From: CAWGYT01 sp963826795 | GTDB lineage: Bacteria; Planctomycetota; Planctomycetia; Pirellulales; Pirellulaceae | DNA: 64,000 nt | Assembly: GCA_963826795.1 (NCBI GenBank) | Contig: CAWGYT010000029.1 | Coordinates: 56,290-120,289 of the forward strand | Reading direction: 5' to 3' | Shown here: positions 47,139 to 57,229 of the stretch, piece by piece | How positions within the stretch are numbered: the stretch's first letter is position 1 | Layout: each line of letters starts with the position of its first letter | Notes under the pieces: model-generated | Told to the model about the DNA's origin: nothing | Databases searched by the model: none | The model's input: only the letters and a program-made list of their open reading frames with translations | Made by a program: the position numbers and the translations under genes

Positions 47139-50100
47139 ATGCAACGACTTGAAGCTCATCGGTTCGCTCTCGCCTTGGGGCTGGCGTTGCTTTCAGGGTG
47201 CCAGCAAAGCACGACGGTGCCAGCAGAGCGGGCATCCGCGACGGCGGCCGATGCCGCGCGGGTCTATCTCAAGAATTCTTCCAGTGACGCTGTCCAGAAT
47301 GAGACGATCGCTTGGAAATCTGAAGAACTTGCGGACAGGGCCGCCGTTCAACTGAAGCGGTTCGCAGCCATGCTCATGTCCGGGGACGAGAAGGCGGGTC
47401 TGCTCGACCTCGTTGCCGATGACTTCCACTTTACGCCCCTCCAGCCACGCGACGTGACCACGGTCTTCGACGACGCGAGTGCCCGAGTTGCGAAAGATCG
47501 GTCGAGCGGCAACGATCCTGTGCGCTCCGAGCTTCCCGTGAGCGAACTGGACGGTGCGGTTCAGACGTTTCGTGGTCGGTATTCCGCGCTCGACCGCATC
47601 GATGTCAAGATCGTCGACGTGACGCTTGAATCAGATCATTTTCGGACCAAAGCGCTCGTGCAAATTTCAGGCATCATCGATGATACGAGCGTCCAGCAGA
47701 ATGCAATCTGGCACATCCGCTGGCTTGCGCCAGAGCGACTGCGTCATGGAGCGATTAGAGGTCGCCAATTACGAGGAAATCCGGAGCGGTTCCGGTAAGT
47801 GGCTGGAAGATTGCACGCTGGCGGTGTTTGAGGGCGATCGAGCATTTCGCGACCAGCTGCAGGACGGCACCGACCATTGGACGAATCGCCTTCCCACGGC
47901 ACTGGGCATCGCTCCTTGGGGTGACCATGGGGTCGCAGTCGGCGATGTGGATGGAGACCGACTGGACGACGTCTATTTCTGCCAGCCCGGTGGTCTTCCG
48001 AATCAGCTCTACCGGCATCGCGCCGATGGCACGCTGCAGAACATCTCAACGTCCTCCGGGACGGATTGGCTGGACGACAGTCGCAGTGCCCTGTTGATCG
48101 ACATCGACAACGACGGCGATCAAGACTTGGTGATCGCTTCCCGCGAATTCCTCCTGTTCATGCAAAATGATGGACGCGGACATTTCCGTTTGGCCGCCGA
48201 CCATCGTGCAGCACGTGACGCCTTCTCACTGTCCGCCGCGGATTACGATCAGGATGGCGACCTGGACATCTTTGCCTGCCGTTACTACCCCGACGGCGGC
48301 GCGGACGACACGGACCGGCTCAGGTTCTCGGCGCCGGTTCCCTACCACGATGCCCGGAACGGTCCGCGGAACATTTTGCTTCGCAACGACGGCAGCTGGG
48401 CCTTCCACGACGCAACGGATGAAGCAGGGATCGGCCGCGACAACTGTCGCTGGAGCTACGCGGCGGCTTGGGAAGACTTCGACCGCGACGGGGACCAGGA
48501 TCTCTATGTCGCGAACGACTTCGGGCCAAACTACCTGTATCGAAACGACCGAGGAACGTTCGCCGAAATAGCGACTTCCGTGGGGGCCTCGGATGCGTCG
48601 ACAGGAATGTCGGTCGATTGGGCGGACGTCAATCACGACGGCTGGTCGGACCTGTACATCGCCAACATGTATTCAGCGGCCGGCATGCGCGTCACGGCCC
48701 AGGCGGAATTCAGACCGAGCGAAAGTCCGGGTCTGCGTGAGCGTCATCGTAAGCTGGCAAGCGGCAACACCCTCTTGCTGAACGATGGGAAGGGTGCGTT
48801 TGAGGATCGGTCGCTGGCCGCCGGCGTCACCATGGGCCGCTGGGCCTGGAGTTCGAACTTTGTCGACCTCAATAACGACAGCTGGGATGACATTCTCGTG
48901 GCCAACGGGTATTACTCGGGCTCGAAAAAAGATGACTTGTGAAGTCTATTCTGGCGGCAGGTCGTGTCGCTCGTTCCCACATCGGCGGATGTCACTGAGG
49001 GAATTCGACCGTTTCGCCGAGGCTTGTCGCAAGTCAACCAATTTCAGCGTCAAGGATACAGTTGGAGCGGTTACGAGCGCAACTGTTGCTTCTTGAATCG
49101 AGCGGGAGGCGAATTCACGGATGCGTCCGCCGTCAGCGGCTTTGATTTCCAGGACGACGCGCGTGCGATCGCTCTGACCGATTGGGACGACGACGGAGAT
49201 CTGGACGTCTGGGTGACGAACCGCACCGCACCTCGCGTGCGATTCTTGTCCAACGCGAACTCCAGCCACCATGCCTGGTTGAAGGTTTTGCTGCAAGGAA
49301 CGAATTGCAACCGCGACGCGATCGGCGCTCGGATCGAGCTATCGCGTGAGGTGCCAGGCAACCCGCTGTGCAAGACCTTGCGGGCCGGTAGCGGCTACCT
49401 GGCGCAATCTTCGAAATGGATTCACTTCGGCCTGGGAGACGACTCAGGCCAAGTCACGCTCACCATTTCTTGGCCCGACGGTCAAGTGGATCGCTTCAAG
49501 GATCTGGAGGTTAACTGCCGGTATTGTGGTCCGACAATCCGCGGACCCTGAGCTGCTGCCAGCGCAGCCTGCCAGCCGACTCAACCCCCAAGATCTGGTC
49601 GTCAGCGAGGACAACACGAGCGCCCGATCGTTCATGCCCGTCGCGGTTCCGTTGCCGCGGCTGACCTGCGAGTCGTCCAATGGAATTCGACCGGTCTGCT
49701 CATCCGACGCCACGACCCTCGTGACGCTCTGGTCCGCGAGTTGCCCCACGTGCCTGGCGGAGCTTCGCGAATGGAGCCGGGACATTCATCGTTTGCGGGC
49801 TGCGAAGTTCGAGGTGATCGCCTTGAACGTGGATTCCCTCCTGGAGTCAGCAGAGGGCAAAGCGGTCGATGAGGCTGCGATCCGTGACCGTGCGGAAAGA
49901 CAGTTCCAGCAGCTGAGCGTGCCCTTCCAATTGGGATTTGCCAACCGCGACCTGATGCGTCGCCTGGAGGCGCTGCAACTGCACCTGTTCGACAATTCGC
50001 ATCCGCTGCTGCTGCCATCCAGCTTGCTGATCGACAAAAACGGGTCCCTTGGTGCTTTTTATCGGGGCGCAATCTCCTTCGAGCAGATCGCCGACGATCT

Positions 50101-50967
50101 TCGAGCTCTCGAGATGTCGCGTTCCGATCGCGTGGCGTACGCGCTCCCGTTCGTCGGGCGTTGGCGGGCTCAGCTTGGTTCTCCCAACGTCCCTGCCATT
50201 GGAAACGCTTTTGCGCGGGCAGGGTATCCGGACGATCTGCTTGAGATCTACGAAGCCGCGATTCGCGGAGAGCCGCAAAACGTCGACGCACGCGACCAAT
50301 ACGCTCGTCAGCTGATTCAGCGAGGTCAATTTCGCGCTTCCCTGGACCAACGCCAGCGGATTTCCGAGCTTGCGCCAATCGGATCCCGAACTGGCTGGAG
50401 CGGAGTGCGATCGAGCTGCACTTGGGCGAGCTCTCGGCGGCGGTTGAGTCACTACGGCATGTGACCGACCTTGAGGCATCGCACTCGACGGCCAATCGAC
50501 GTCTCGCCGAGTGTTATCTCAGGCTGTCAGAGTTCGAGCGCGCCGCGCAGTGTCTGGAGTTGGTGCTCGCCAGGGACCCAAAAGACTCGGCGGCCTTGGT
50601 CAATTTGTCATTGGCTCGTCAAAATTTGGGGGACTTTCCGGCCGCCGCCCAGCTGCTGTGGCAAGCGATTGCCAACGATCCCTCATCCGTGGATGCCAAA
50701 AACAACCTGGCGTGGCTGCTGGCGACCGCGCCGGACGAATCGGTTCGAGATTCACGCCAAGCCGTCCGACTCGCCGTGGAAGCGGCCGAGGCAGTCCAAT
50801 ACCGTGATCCGAACGTCCTGGACACGCTTTCGGCGGCGTACGCCGCGGATGGGCAGACGGCGCTGGCGATCCACTGGCTCGAGCGGTGCCTTGAGGCCTC
50901 GCCGGACGTGCGACGAGACGAACTGCAAAGCCGACTCGAACAGCTTCGCGCCACGCCGGTCAACTGA
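47139..50967 (+). CDS. Lipoprotein with FG-GAP/UnbV, redoxin and TPR domains; three frameshifts and one in-frame TGA
   Basis: ATG 47139 starts a lipoprotein signal (LALGLALLSGC lipobox). The assembled frame of about 1270 residues has, in order: an N-terminal helper domain (to about 47740), FG-GAP/VCBS propeller repeats with calcium loops (DVDGDRLDDVYF, DIDNDGDQDLVIA, DYDQDGDLDIFA, DFDRDGDQDLYVA, DVNHDGWSDLYIA, DLNNDSWDDILVA), an ASPIC/UnbV domain (about 49030-49530), a TlpA-like redoxin with CPTC (WSASCPTCLAELREW), and TPRs to the TGA at about 50967. Frame changes fall near 47740, 49520 and 50375; the break at 48940-48942 is a TGA in the same frame, where the family has an ordinary residue before the SLFWRQVVS block. 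Confidence 0.8.
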
Positions 50968-51145
50968 GAGCCGGAGTGGATTCGATCTCTGAACGTCGTC
51001 GACGCGCCCCACGCGGGGCCCCTTCCTCCGACGTTGCTGCTGAAAGTCCTACGATTTTCTCCTCGAATCTGCTCGCAAACGAGGTCGCGATCGGTTACTT
51101 TGGCGTGCGATTCTTGGGGAAGCGGAGTTGGCAGGGGGTTTGACA

Positions 51146-52414
51146 ATGCGACATTTTCAGATATCGGTGCTTGGCCTGAGCGTTTGCCTGTTTTGTTCCC
51201 TTGACGTTCGGGCCGATTTGTTGGGTTACTGGTCCGCCGACTCGAGCTCGGGAACTGGCACTCTGCTGGTAAACGACCAAGGCAATTCGGACCTGGATGG
51301 AGAGATCTTCGGCGCCGAGTTCACCGCCGATGGCGACGGCCATACCGGGTTGCCGGGCGACTATGCCGTGAGCTTTCCCGGCGAGGACGATGACTACGTT
51401 GTGATTCCCGCCACGGACGAGACGTTCGAGGAAATTACAATCACCGCTTGGGTCAATGGCCTTCAGCTCGGTGCCTGGGCCGGACTGGTTGTTTCGCGAA
51501 CCAGCCCGCAGCCCATTGGACTGGATTTTCATGACTTTGACGGAACGCTCACCTACATCTGGAACGACAACAGCGCCGAGACTTGGGGATTCATTTCAGA
51601 CGTCGCGGTTCCCGAAGACGAGTGGACGCTGGTCGCCCTGACGATCGACCCGGAGAAGGCAACGCTGTACGCCGGCGTCCAGGGTGGCGATTTGGAATAC
51701 GCGGTCAATGAGATCCCTCATTTCCCACAGGACAATTTCGCCGAATGGCGCTGGGCGGAAGACGACGGCTTTGCCGGAGCTCGCAATTTCAGTGGGCTGA
51801 TGGATGACGTCTCGATCTGGAATGAAGCTTTGTCGCTGGAAGACATCGAGGCGCTGCACAGCGGGGCGGCGACTCCGCTGACACTTCGCGGCGGCGGCCT
51901 GACGGGCGACTACAACAACAACGGCGCGTTGGACTCGGGTGATCTGGATTTGCAGTCGCAGGGGATCAAGGATCAGGATCTCACGTTCGATCTCAACGGC
52001 GACGGGACCGTGGATTATGACGATCGAGTTGAATGGGTACACGAGTTGAAAGGCACGTGGATCGGTGACGCTGACTTCAGCGGCGAATTCACTTCGGGCG
52101 ATTTGGTCGACGTTTTTACGACCGGGAAGTATGAAACCGGCGAAATGGCGGGATGGACGGAAGGCGATTGGGATGGCGACATGCTGTTCGATAGCGGTGA
52201 CTTTGTCGCGGCTTTCTCAGACGGGGGCTATGAACTAGGTCCGCGGCCGGCGGCCGCGGCTGTTCCGGAGCCGACAGGTTTCCTGCTGCCCTCACTGGCG
52301 GTCCTTGCGATGGGCCTCGCCCGGCGACGCCTGCAAGGCGAAAGAGCACGTGGGCCGCGCGTGCAACCCGAGGCGAGATGCATCCCGAATTCGGGACACC
52401 CCGCAGTGAGTTGA
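51146..52414 (+). CDS. Secreted LamG-domain protein with dockerin-like repeats and PEP-CTERM end
   Basis: 422 residues from ATG 51146 with AGGGGG upstream. A signal peptide (VLGLSVCLFCSLDVRAD) precedes a LamG/concanavalin-like beta-sandwich (about 30-230; WSADSSSGTGTL, DDVSIWNEALSLEDIEALH). Then come dockerin-like halves with calcium loops (GDYNNNGALDSGDLDLQ, DADFSGEFTSGDLVDVF, DWDGDMLFDSGDFVAAF). The end AAVPEPTGFLLPSLAVLAMG and RRR is PEP-CTERM-like. Carbohydrate binding is a guess for LamG; no catalytic residues seen. Confidence 0.85.
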   Translation: MRHFQISVLGLSVCLFCSLDVRADLLGYWSADSSSGTGTLLVNDQGNSDLDGEIFGAEFTADGDGHTGLPGDYAVSFPGEDDDYVVIPATDETFEEITITAWVNGLQLGAWAGLVVSRTSPQPIGLDFHDFDGTLTYIWNDNSAETWGFISDVAVPEDEWTLVALTIDPEKATLYAGVQGGDLEYAVNEIPHFPQDNFAEWRWAEDDGFAGARNFSGLMDDVSIWNEALSLEDIEALHSGAATPLTLRGGGLTGDYNNNGALDSGDLDLQSQGIKDQDLTFDLNGDGTVDYDDRVEWVHELKGTWIGDADFSGEFTSGDLVDVFTTGKYETGEMAGWTEGDWDGDMLFDSGDFVAAFSDGGYELGPRPAAAAVPEPTGFLLPSLAVLAMGLARRRLQGERARGPRVQPEARCIPNSGHPAVS

Positions 52415-52462
52415 ATTCTGCTTTGACGTGATTCTCTGTTTCTTTTCGGAAGGCAATTGACG

Positions 52463-53140
52463 ATGCGAACGAAGATTCCCTGGATTGCGATCAGTGTGGT
52501 CGCACTCGTGAGCCGCGGATGGACGGCCCATGCAGCGCCTGTGTTGGTGTCGGACGGCAGCCAGAACTATCTTGTCGCCGACAACGGCATTGTCGCGGCG
52601 GGAGGTACGAACGTGACGTCGGATCCGGTTGATACCAATACCGATCACTACGCCGAGCCGGGCCAATTCGGCGGACAGGACGTTGACCAACCGGATTCGT
52701 GGAACGGCGATCGGCGTTGGGGCAACGACGGCGCGGCGACCGAGGCGACGTGGAACTTCACGGGACTCGTGTCCGGAACTTACAACGTCTACGCCTCCTG
52801 GCGCAATGTCCCTCAGGCCAACGTTTCCCTCGCCCGCTTCACAATGTCCGATTCTGGCCCGATGGCCGACATCGACCTGAGCACCGGATCCACGGCCGTC
52901 TCGGCACTCAATCTGAACGACGGTTCACGTGACATCGATTTCGCTTTGATCGGCAGCGTGACGATCGCCGACGGAGATCTCACCGTCTCCGTCGACGACT
53001 CGATCACGGGACTCGACGCGAACACCTTCATCTTCTCGGATGCGGTTGCGATCGGCCCGATTCCGATTCCCGAGCCGAGCGGAATGGCTTTAATGTTGGT
53101 GGGATTGTGGGCGTTTGTAAAACGTCGTCCCAGGTCCTGA
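52463..53140 (+). CDS. PEP-CTERM-type exported beta-rich protein
   Basis: 225 residues; GGAAGG upstream of ATG 52463. Signal peptide (IPWIAISVVALVS to AHAAP), then a beta-sandwich-like body rich in Asp/Thr/Gly with VSGTYNVYASWRNVPQANVS, as in Golvesin/CBM-like domains of planctomycete surface proteins. The end IPEPSGMALMLVGLWAF and KRR is PEP-CTERM. Function unknown; a sorting target of an exosortase not present in this window. Confidence 0.78.
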   Translation: MRTKIPWIAISVVALVSRGWTAHAAPVLVSDGSQNYLVADNGIVAAGGTNVTSDPVDTNTDHYAEPGQFGGQDVDQPDSWNGDRRWGNDGAATEATWNFTGLVSGTYNVYASWRNVPQANVSLARFTMSDSGPMADIDLSTGSTAVSALNLNDGSRDIDFALIGSVTIADGDLTVSVDDSITGLDANTFIFSDAVAIGPIPIPEPSGMALMLVGLWAFVKRRPRS

Positions 53141-53257
53141 CCCACCGTCCATCCGTGACGGATCACGTGTTTGGATTTTCCAAGAGGTAACGACGCGTCG
53201 CGCGAGGAGGTGGTGAATTGCCATCGCCTTCCCCGTCGCGTCAGGGCGACACGGACC

Positions 53258-56200
53258 ATGCGCACCACCGGCCACCGGAACCATTCCGGGCTCGTCAGGA
53301 CACTTGAACCACTCGAGAGTCGTCGCCTGCTCGCAGCGGATGTTGTGATCAACGAGATTCACTACAATCCCCTTGATCCCCAGAGTCTTTCGGAGTTTGT
53401 CGAGCTTCACAACGCCGGCGATTCGGAAGCCGACATCTCAGGCTGGTACCTGTCGGATGGAATTGATTTTCGAGTCTCGCCGGGGACGTCGATCCCACCA
53501 GGTGGTTTCTACGTTCTTGCCGAGAGCGCGGAGGCGTTTGCTGCCAAGTTCAATCCAGGGCAAGGGCCGTTCTTGGGTTATCAGATCGCCCAGGGCACGC
53601 GGGGTCTGCAGAATTTTGGGGGCGCCCTGGGCATGGATTTCGTCGTCAATGACGAGATTCTGGTCACAAGTCTCGGTGCCTTCGACTCGCGATCCGACGG
53701 ATTGAGCCGCAGCATTACCGTCCAGCTTTGGCAGCGAGACGACGCAGGCACGCCCAATTCGCCCAGCGACGACACGGGCCAGCGGGTGCTGGCCGAGTTG
53801 GAGTTCTCTGCCGATTCGCCTGGTGAATTGGAAGGCAGCACGCGCTTTAAGGACCTTGCCTCACCGCTTATCCTTGCTCCGGGAGCTTACTCGATTGTCG
53901 CCTCAGGCTATGGCCTCGGCGAGCGACTCCTCAACGGGGGTGCCGAGGGGGCCGGACAAGTCAACGACGCGGGAGGCCGCCTCGCGTTTGTGGGAAGTTC
54001 GCGTTGGGGAGACGATCCAGAGCTCTTTCCGGGCAACATCGACGTACATCCTCACCAGTACGGAGCCGGATCGTTTCGCTTCGATTTCGAGTCGGACGTT
54101 GCGTTTCACGCTGCCGATGGTGTGTACACCGGGAAGCTCTCCAATTCCGGCGAAACGCTCACGCTGCGCAATGCCGAGGGGGCCGTGGTCGACACGGTGA
54201 CGTATCAGCCGGGATTCCCCTGGCCCACCGCCGCCGCCGGTGGCGGACCTTCTCTGGAATTGCTGCATCCGTCGTTGGACAACGACCTCGGTGGGAGCTG
54301 GCGTTCCTCGGGTGATTCCGCGTCGGGACAGCCGTCGCCCGGCCGCGTGAACTGGGTCTTGACCGAAGACGCCCCGCCGCAAATTCGCCAAGTGCAAATC
54401 GATCCCGAGCAACCTCGGTCCAACGAAGCCGTCGTGCTGACGGCCAAGGTCACGGATCCGGACGGCGTCGGCGAGGTGACGGTTGCCTACCAGGTCGTCG
54501 ACGCGGGAAATTATATTCGCAAATCCGACGCTCGGTACGAGTCCGAGTGGGTCACGCTGCCGATGGCCGACGACGGCGTGGGAGCGGACGCGGTGGCTGG
54601 AGACGCGACGTATTCGGTGGCTCTACCGGCGGAGATCCAGATTCATCGGCGTCTGGTGCGCTACCGCATTACGGTCAGCGATCGTTTGGCAAACCGCGTG
54701 CAAACGCCGTATGCCGACGACACGCAGGGCAACTTTGCCTATTTCGTTTACGACGGGGTCCCCGAGTGGACGGGAGCCGACCGCCCGGGTGAAACGGAGC
54801 CGGTGACCTATGGCACCGACATCACGCGGTCGCTGCCCGCGTTTCATCTGATCTCGCTCGAGTCGGACGTGCTGGCCAGCAACTACAACACCAGTTACAA
54901 CACGGGCGACTTTCGATTTGAAGGCACGCTGGTCGCAGGCGGCAAAGTCTACGACCACATTCGGTATCGGATCCGGGGCCAGTACTCGACTTATGTCTCC
55001 GGCAAGAACAAATGGAAGCTGAAATTCAACCTGGGACACGAGTTCCAAGGGTTCGACGCCGACGGGGATCCCTGGCCGGAGAAACTGGGGACTCTGAATT
55101 TCGGCACGGCCGCCTCCCCCTGGGCTCCCGCGAATCGGGGACTTGCCGGCATGGACGAGGCCCTCGCCTTCCGCCTCTTCAACCTGGTCGGCGTCGCCGC
55201 CCCCAACGTCAGCCCCATGCAGCTGCGTGTGATCGATTCGCGGGAAGAAGCCAATTCATCAAGCCAATACGAGGGAGATCTCTGGGGCCTCTACCTCGCC
55301 TTCGAAAACCCCAGCGGCGACTTCCTCAGGGCCCACGATCTGCCCGATGGCAATCTCTTCCGGATGCAAAACACAGCGAGCGAGTTGGAAAACCACGGTC
55401 TTGGATTACCGGGCGATCTCTCGGACCTGAACGCCTTCACGAGCACGCGCACCGGGTACAACTTGCGCCCGAGTCAACCCGTGGATTGGTGGCGTGAGCA
55501 CGTGGACCTGAACGGATACTATCGATATCGCAGTGTGGTGGAGGCCATCAACCACTCCGACATTCGCGACCGAGAGAACATGCTGCTGTTCTTCAATCCC
55601 GAGACCGAACAATGGTCCATGCTGCCCTGGGATGTGGACTTGCTGTACGAAGAATTCGACCGCTGGGGTCCCGAAGGCGTCCAAAACGCCTCGGCACTTG
55701 AGCAGTTCCGCAGGGCCTTGGTCCACGAAGAGCTGCAGATCGAGTTTCAGAACGAGGCGCCGCGCTGCAAGACTTGCTGCTGAACGATGATCAAGGAGCT
55801 CAAGTCGTTGAAGAGTATGCCCGCTACGTGGAGCCCTTCGCGGCGATCGACCGCGCCCTCTGGGACTACAATCCGCGGGCCTCGCGGGCGCCGGCCAACG
55901 GGCAGCACGTGGGTGCCTTTTACAACGAAGTCTACCGCTATCCTTCGGGAAACGGCGCGGCAGGCCAAGTGCGGCGAGCCATCCATCCCGTCGGCTTTGA
56001 GGGGATGGTGAACTGGGTCAAGGAATTCATTTCGGAAGCGGGTTTCGGCGGGGGAAGGCTCAAGGCCCTGGCTGACGATCCCCAAATCCCCGAAACGCCC
56101 GCCGTGAGTTTTGTGGGGTCCGAGGGTTTTCCGGCCGATGAACTCTCGTTCGCAGCGAGCCCATTCCGCGATCCACAAGGCGATGAGTCGTTCGCCGGAA

Positions 56201-57220
56201 TGCAATGGCGGCTCGGACGCGTTAGCAACCCGACCACGCCCGGGTTCTCGGCCTCGGATCGCTGGGTCTACGAGATCGATGAGGTCTGGGCGAGCGAAAT
56301 CAGCGATGAATTCAGTCCCCAGATCCGTATTCCACCCACGGCCGTGAGCCTGGGACAGACGTATCGAGTTCGAGTTCGGTACGAGGACGCAACGGGACGC
56401 TGGAGTCACTGGTCGGAGCCGCTTGAATTCGTCGCCGGCGCGGCCCAGCCAGACGGCCGATCTCGGACTAAGGATTTCTGAGATCAACTACCATCCCGGT
56501 CAACCAACTCGGTCGGAAATCGCCGCGGGATTCGACGACGCCAACGACTTCGAATTCCTGGAACTGCTCAATACCTCAGACAACTCGATCGACCTGTCCC
56601 AGGTTGAGTTCCGACGCACGGCGGAGGACGAGGGCATTGCATTTGCCTTTTCTGAGGGTGCGGTTGCGCAACTCGCGCCTGGCGAACGGGTCGTCGTGGT
56701 CGAAGATCTGGCAGCCTTTCAGTTGCGCTACGGAGCCGCGATCGCGGTCGCGGGCGAGTGGTCCGGGCAACTGTCCAATGGCGGCGAGGCGTTGAGCCTG
56801 GTGGTCAATGCAGCGCCCATGTTGGAATTTCGTTATGATGACGCCTGGCACCCGTCCACGGACGGCGAAGGATTTACGCTCGAGCTGGTGGATCCGCTCA
56901 ATCCCGATCGGAGCACACTCAACTCAAAAGAAGCCTGGCGGCCCAGCTCCCGACCCGGCGGCTCCCCGGGGACGGCCGGCCGCCCAGTCGCCGGTGATTC
57001 CAACGGCGACGGGATTTTCGATTCAGCCGACCTGGTGCTCGTTTTCCAGATCGGCGAATACGAGGACGGCATTCCAGGGAATTCGACATTCGAGCAGGGA
57101 GACTGGGACGGAGACGGCGATTTTACGACGGCCGATTTCGTCTTCGCATTCCAGCAGGGAACCTACACCAGCGAGGCCGGGAGGGCGGCGAGTCGGCGAC
57201 GCGCCAGGGGATTCCTCTAA
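53258..57220 (+). CDS. Secreted LTD-CotH-LTD protein with dockerin-like tail, two frameshifts
   Basis: Frame open from 53171; ATG 53258 fits the usual distance to LEPLESRRLLAAD, the planctomycete surface-protein N-terminal motif. A lamin-tail domain (VVINEIHYNPLDPQSLSEF) begins near residue 30, with FRVSPGTSIPPGGFYVLAE. A second module and a CotH kinase-like domain follow (about 54700-55760: VYDHIRYRIRGQYSTYVSG, NKWKLKFN, MLPWDVDLLYEEFDRW). Frames change near 55760 and 56440. After these: a second lamin-tail domain (LRISEINYHPGQPTRSEIAA) and the dockerin-like tail GDSNGDGIFDSADLVLVFQ and DGDFTTADFVFAFQQGTY. CotH-type kinases phosphorylate secreted proteins in other systems; here only the fold is claimed. 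Confidence 0.83.
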
Positions 57221-57229
57221 GAACGAATC

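Noticed and set aside
48940..48942. TGA recoded as an amino acid
   Set aside because: TGA ends many intact genes here, so reassignment is unlikely; a point error or mutation explains it better.
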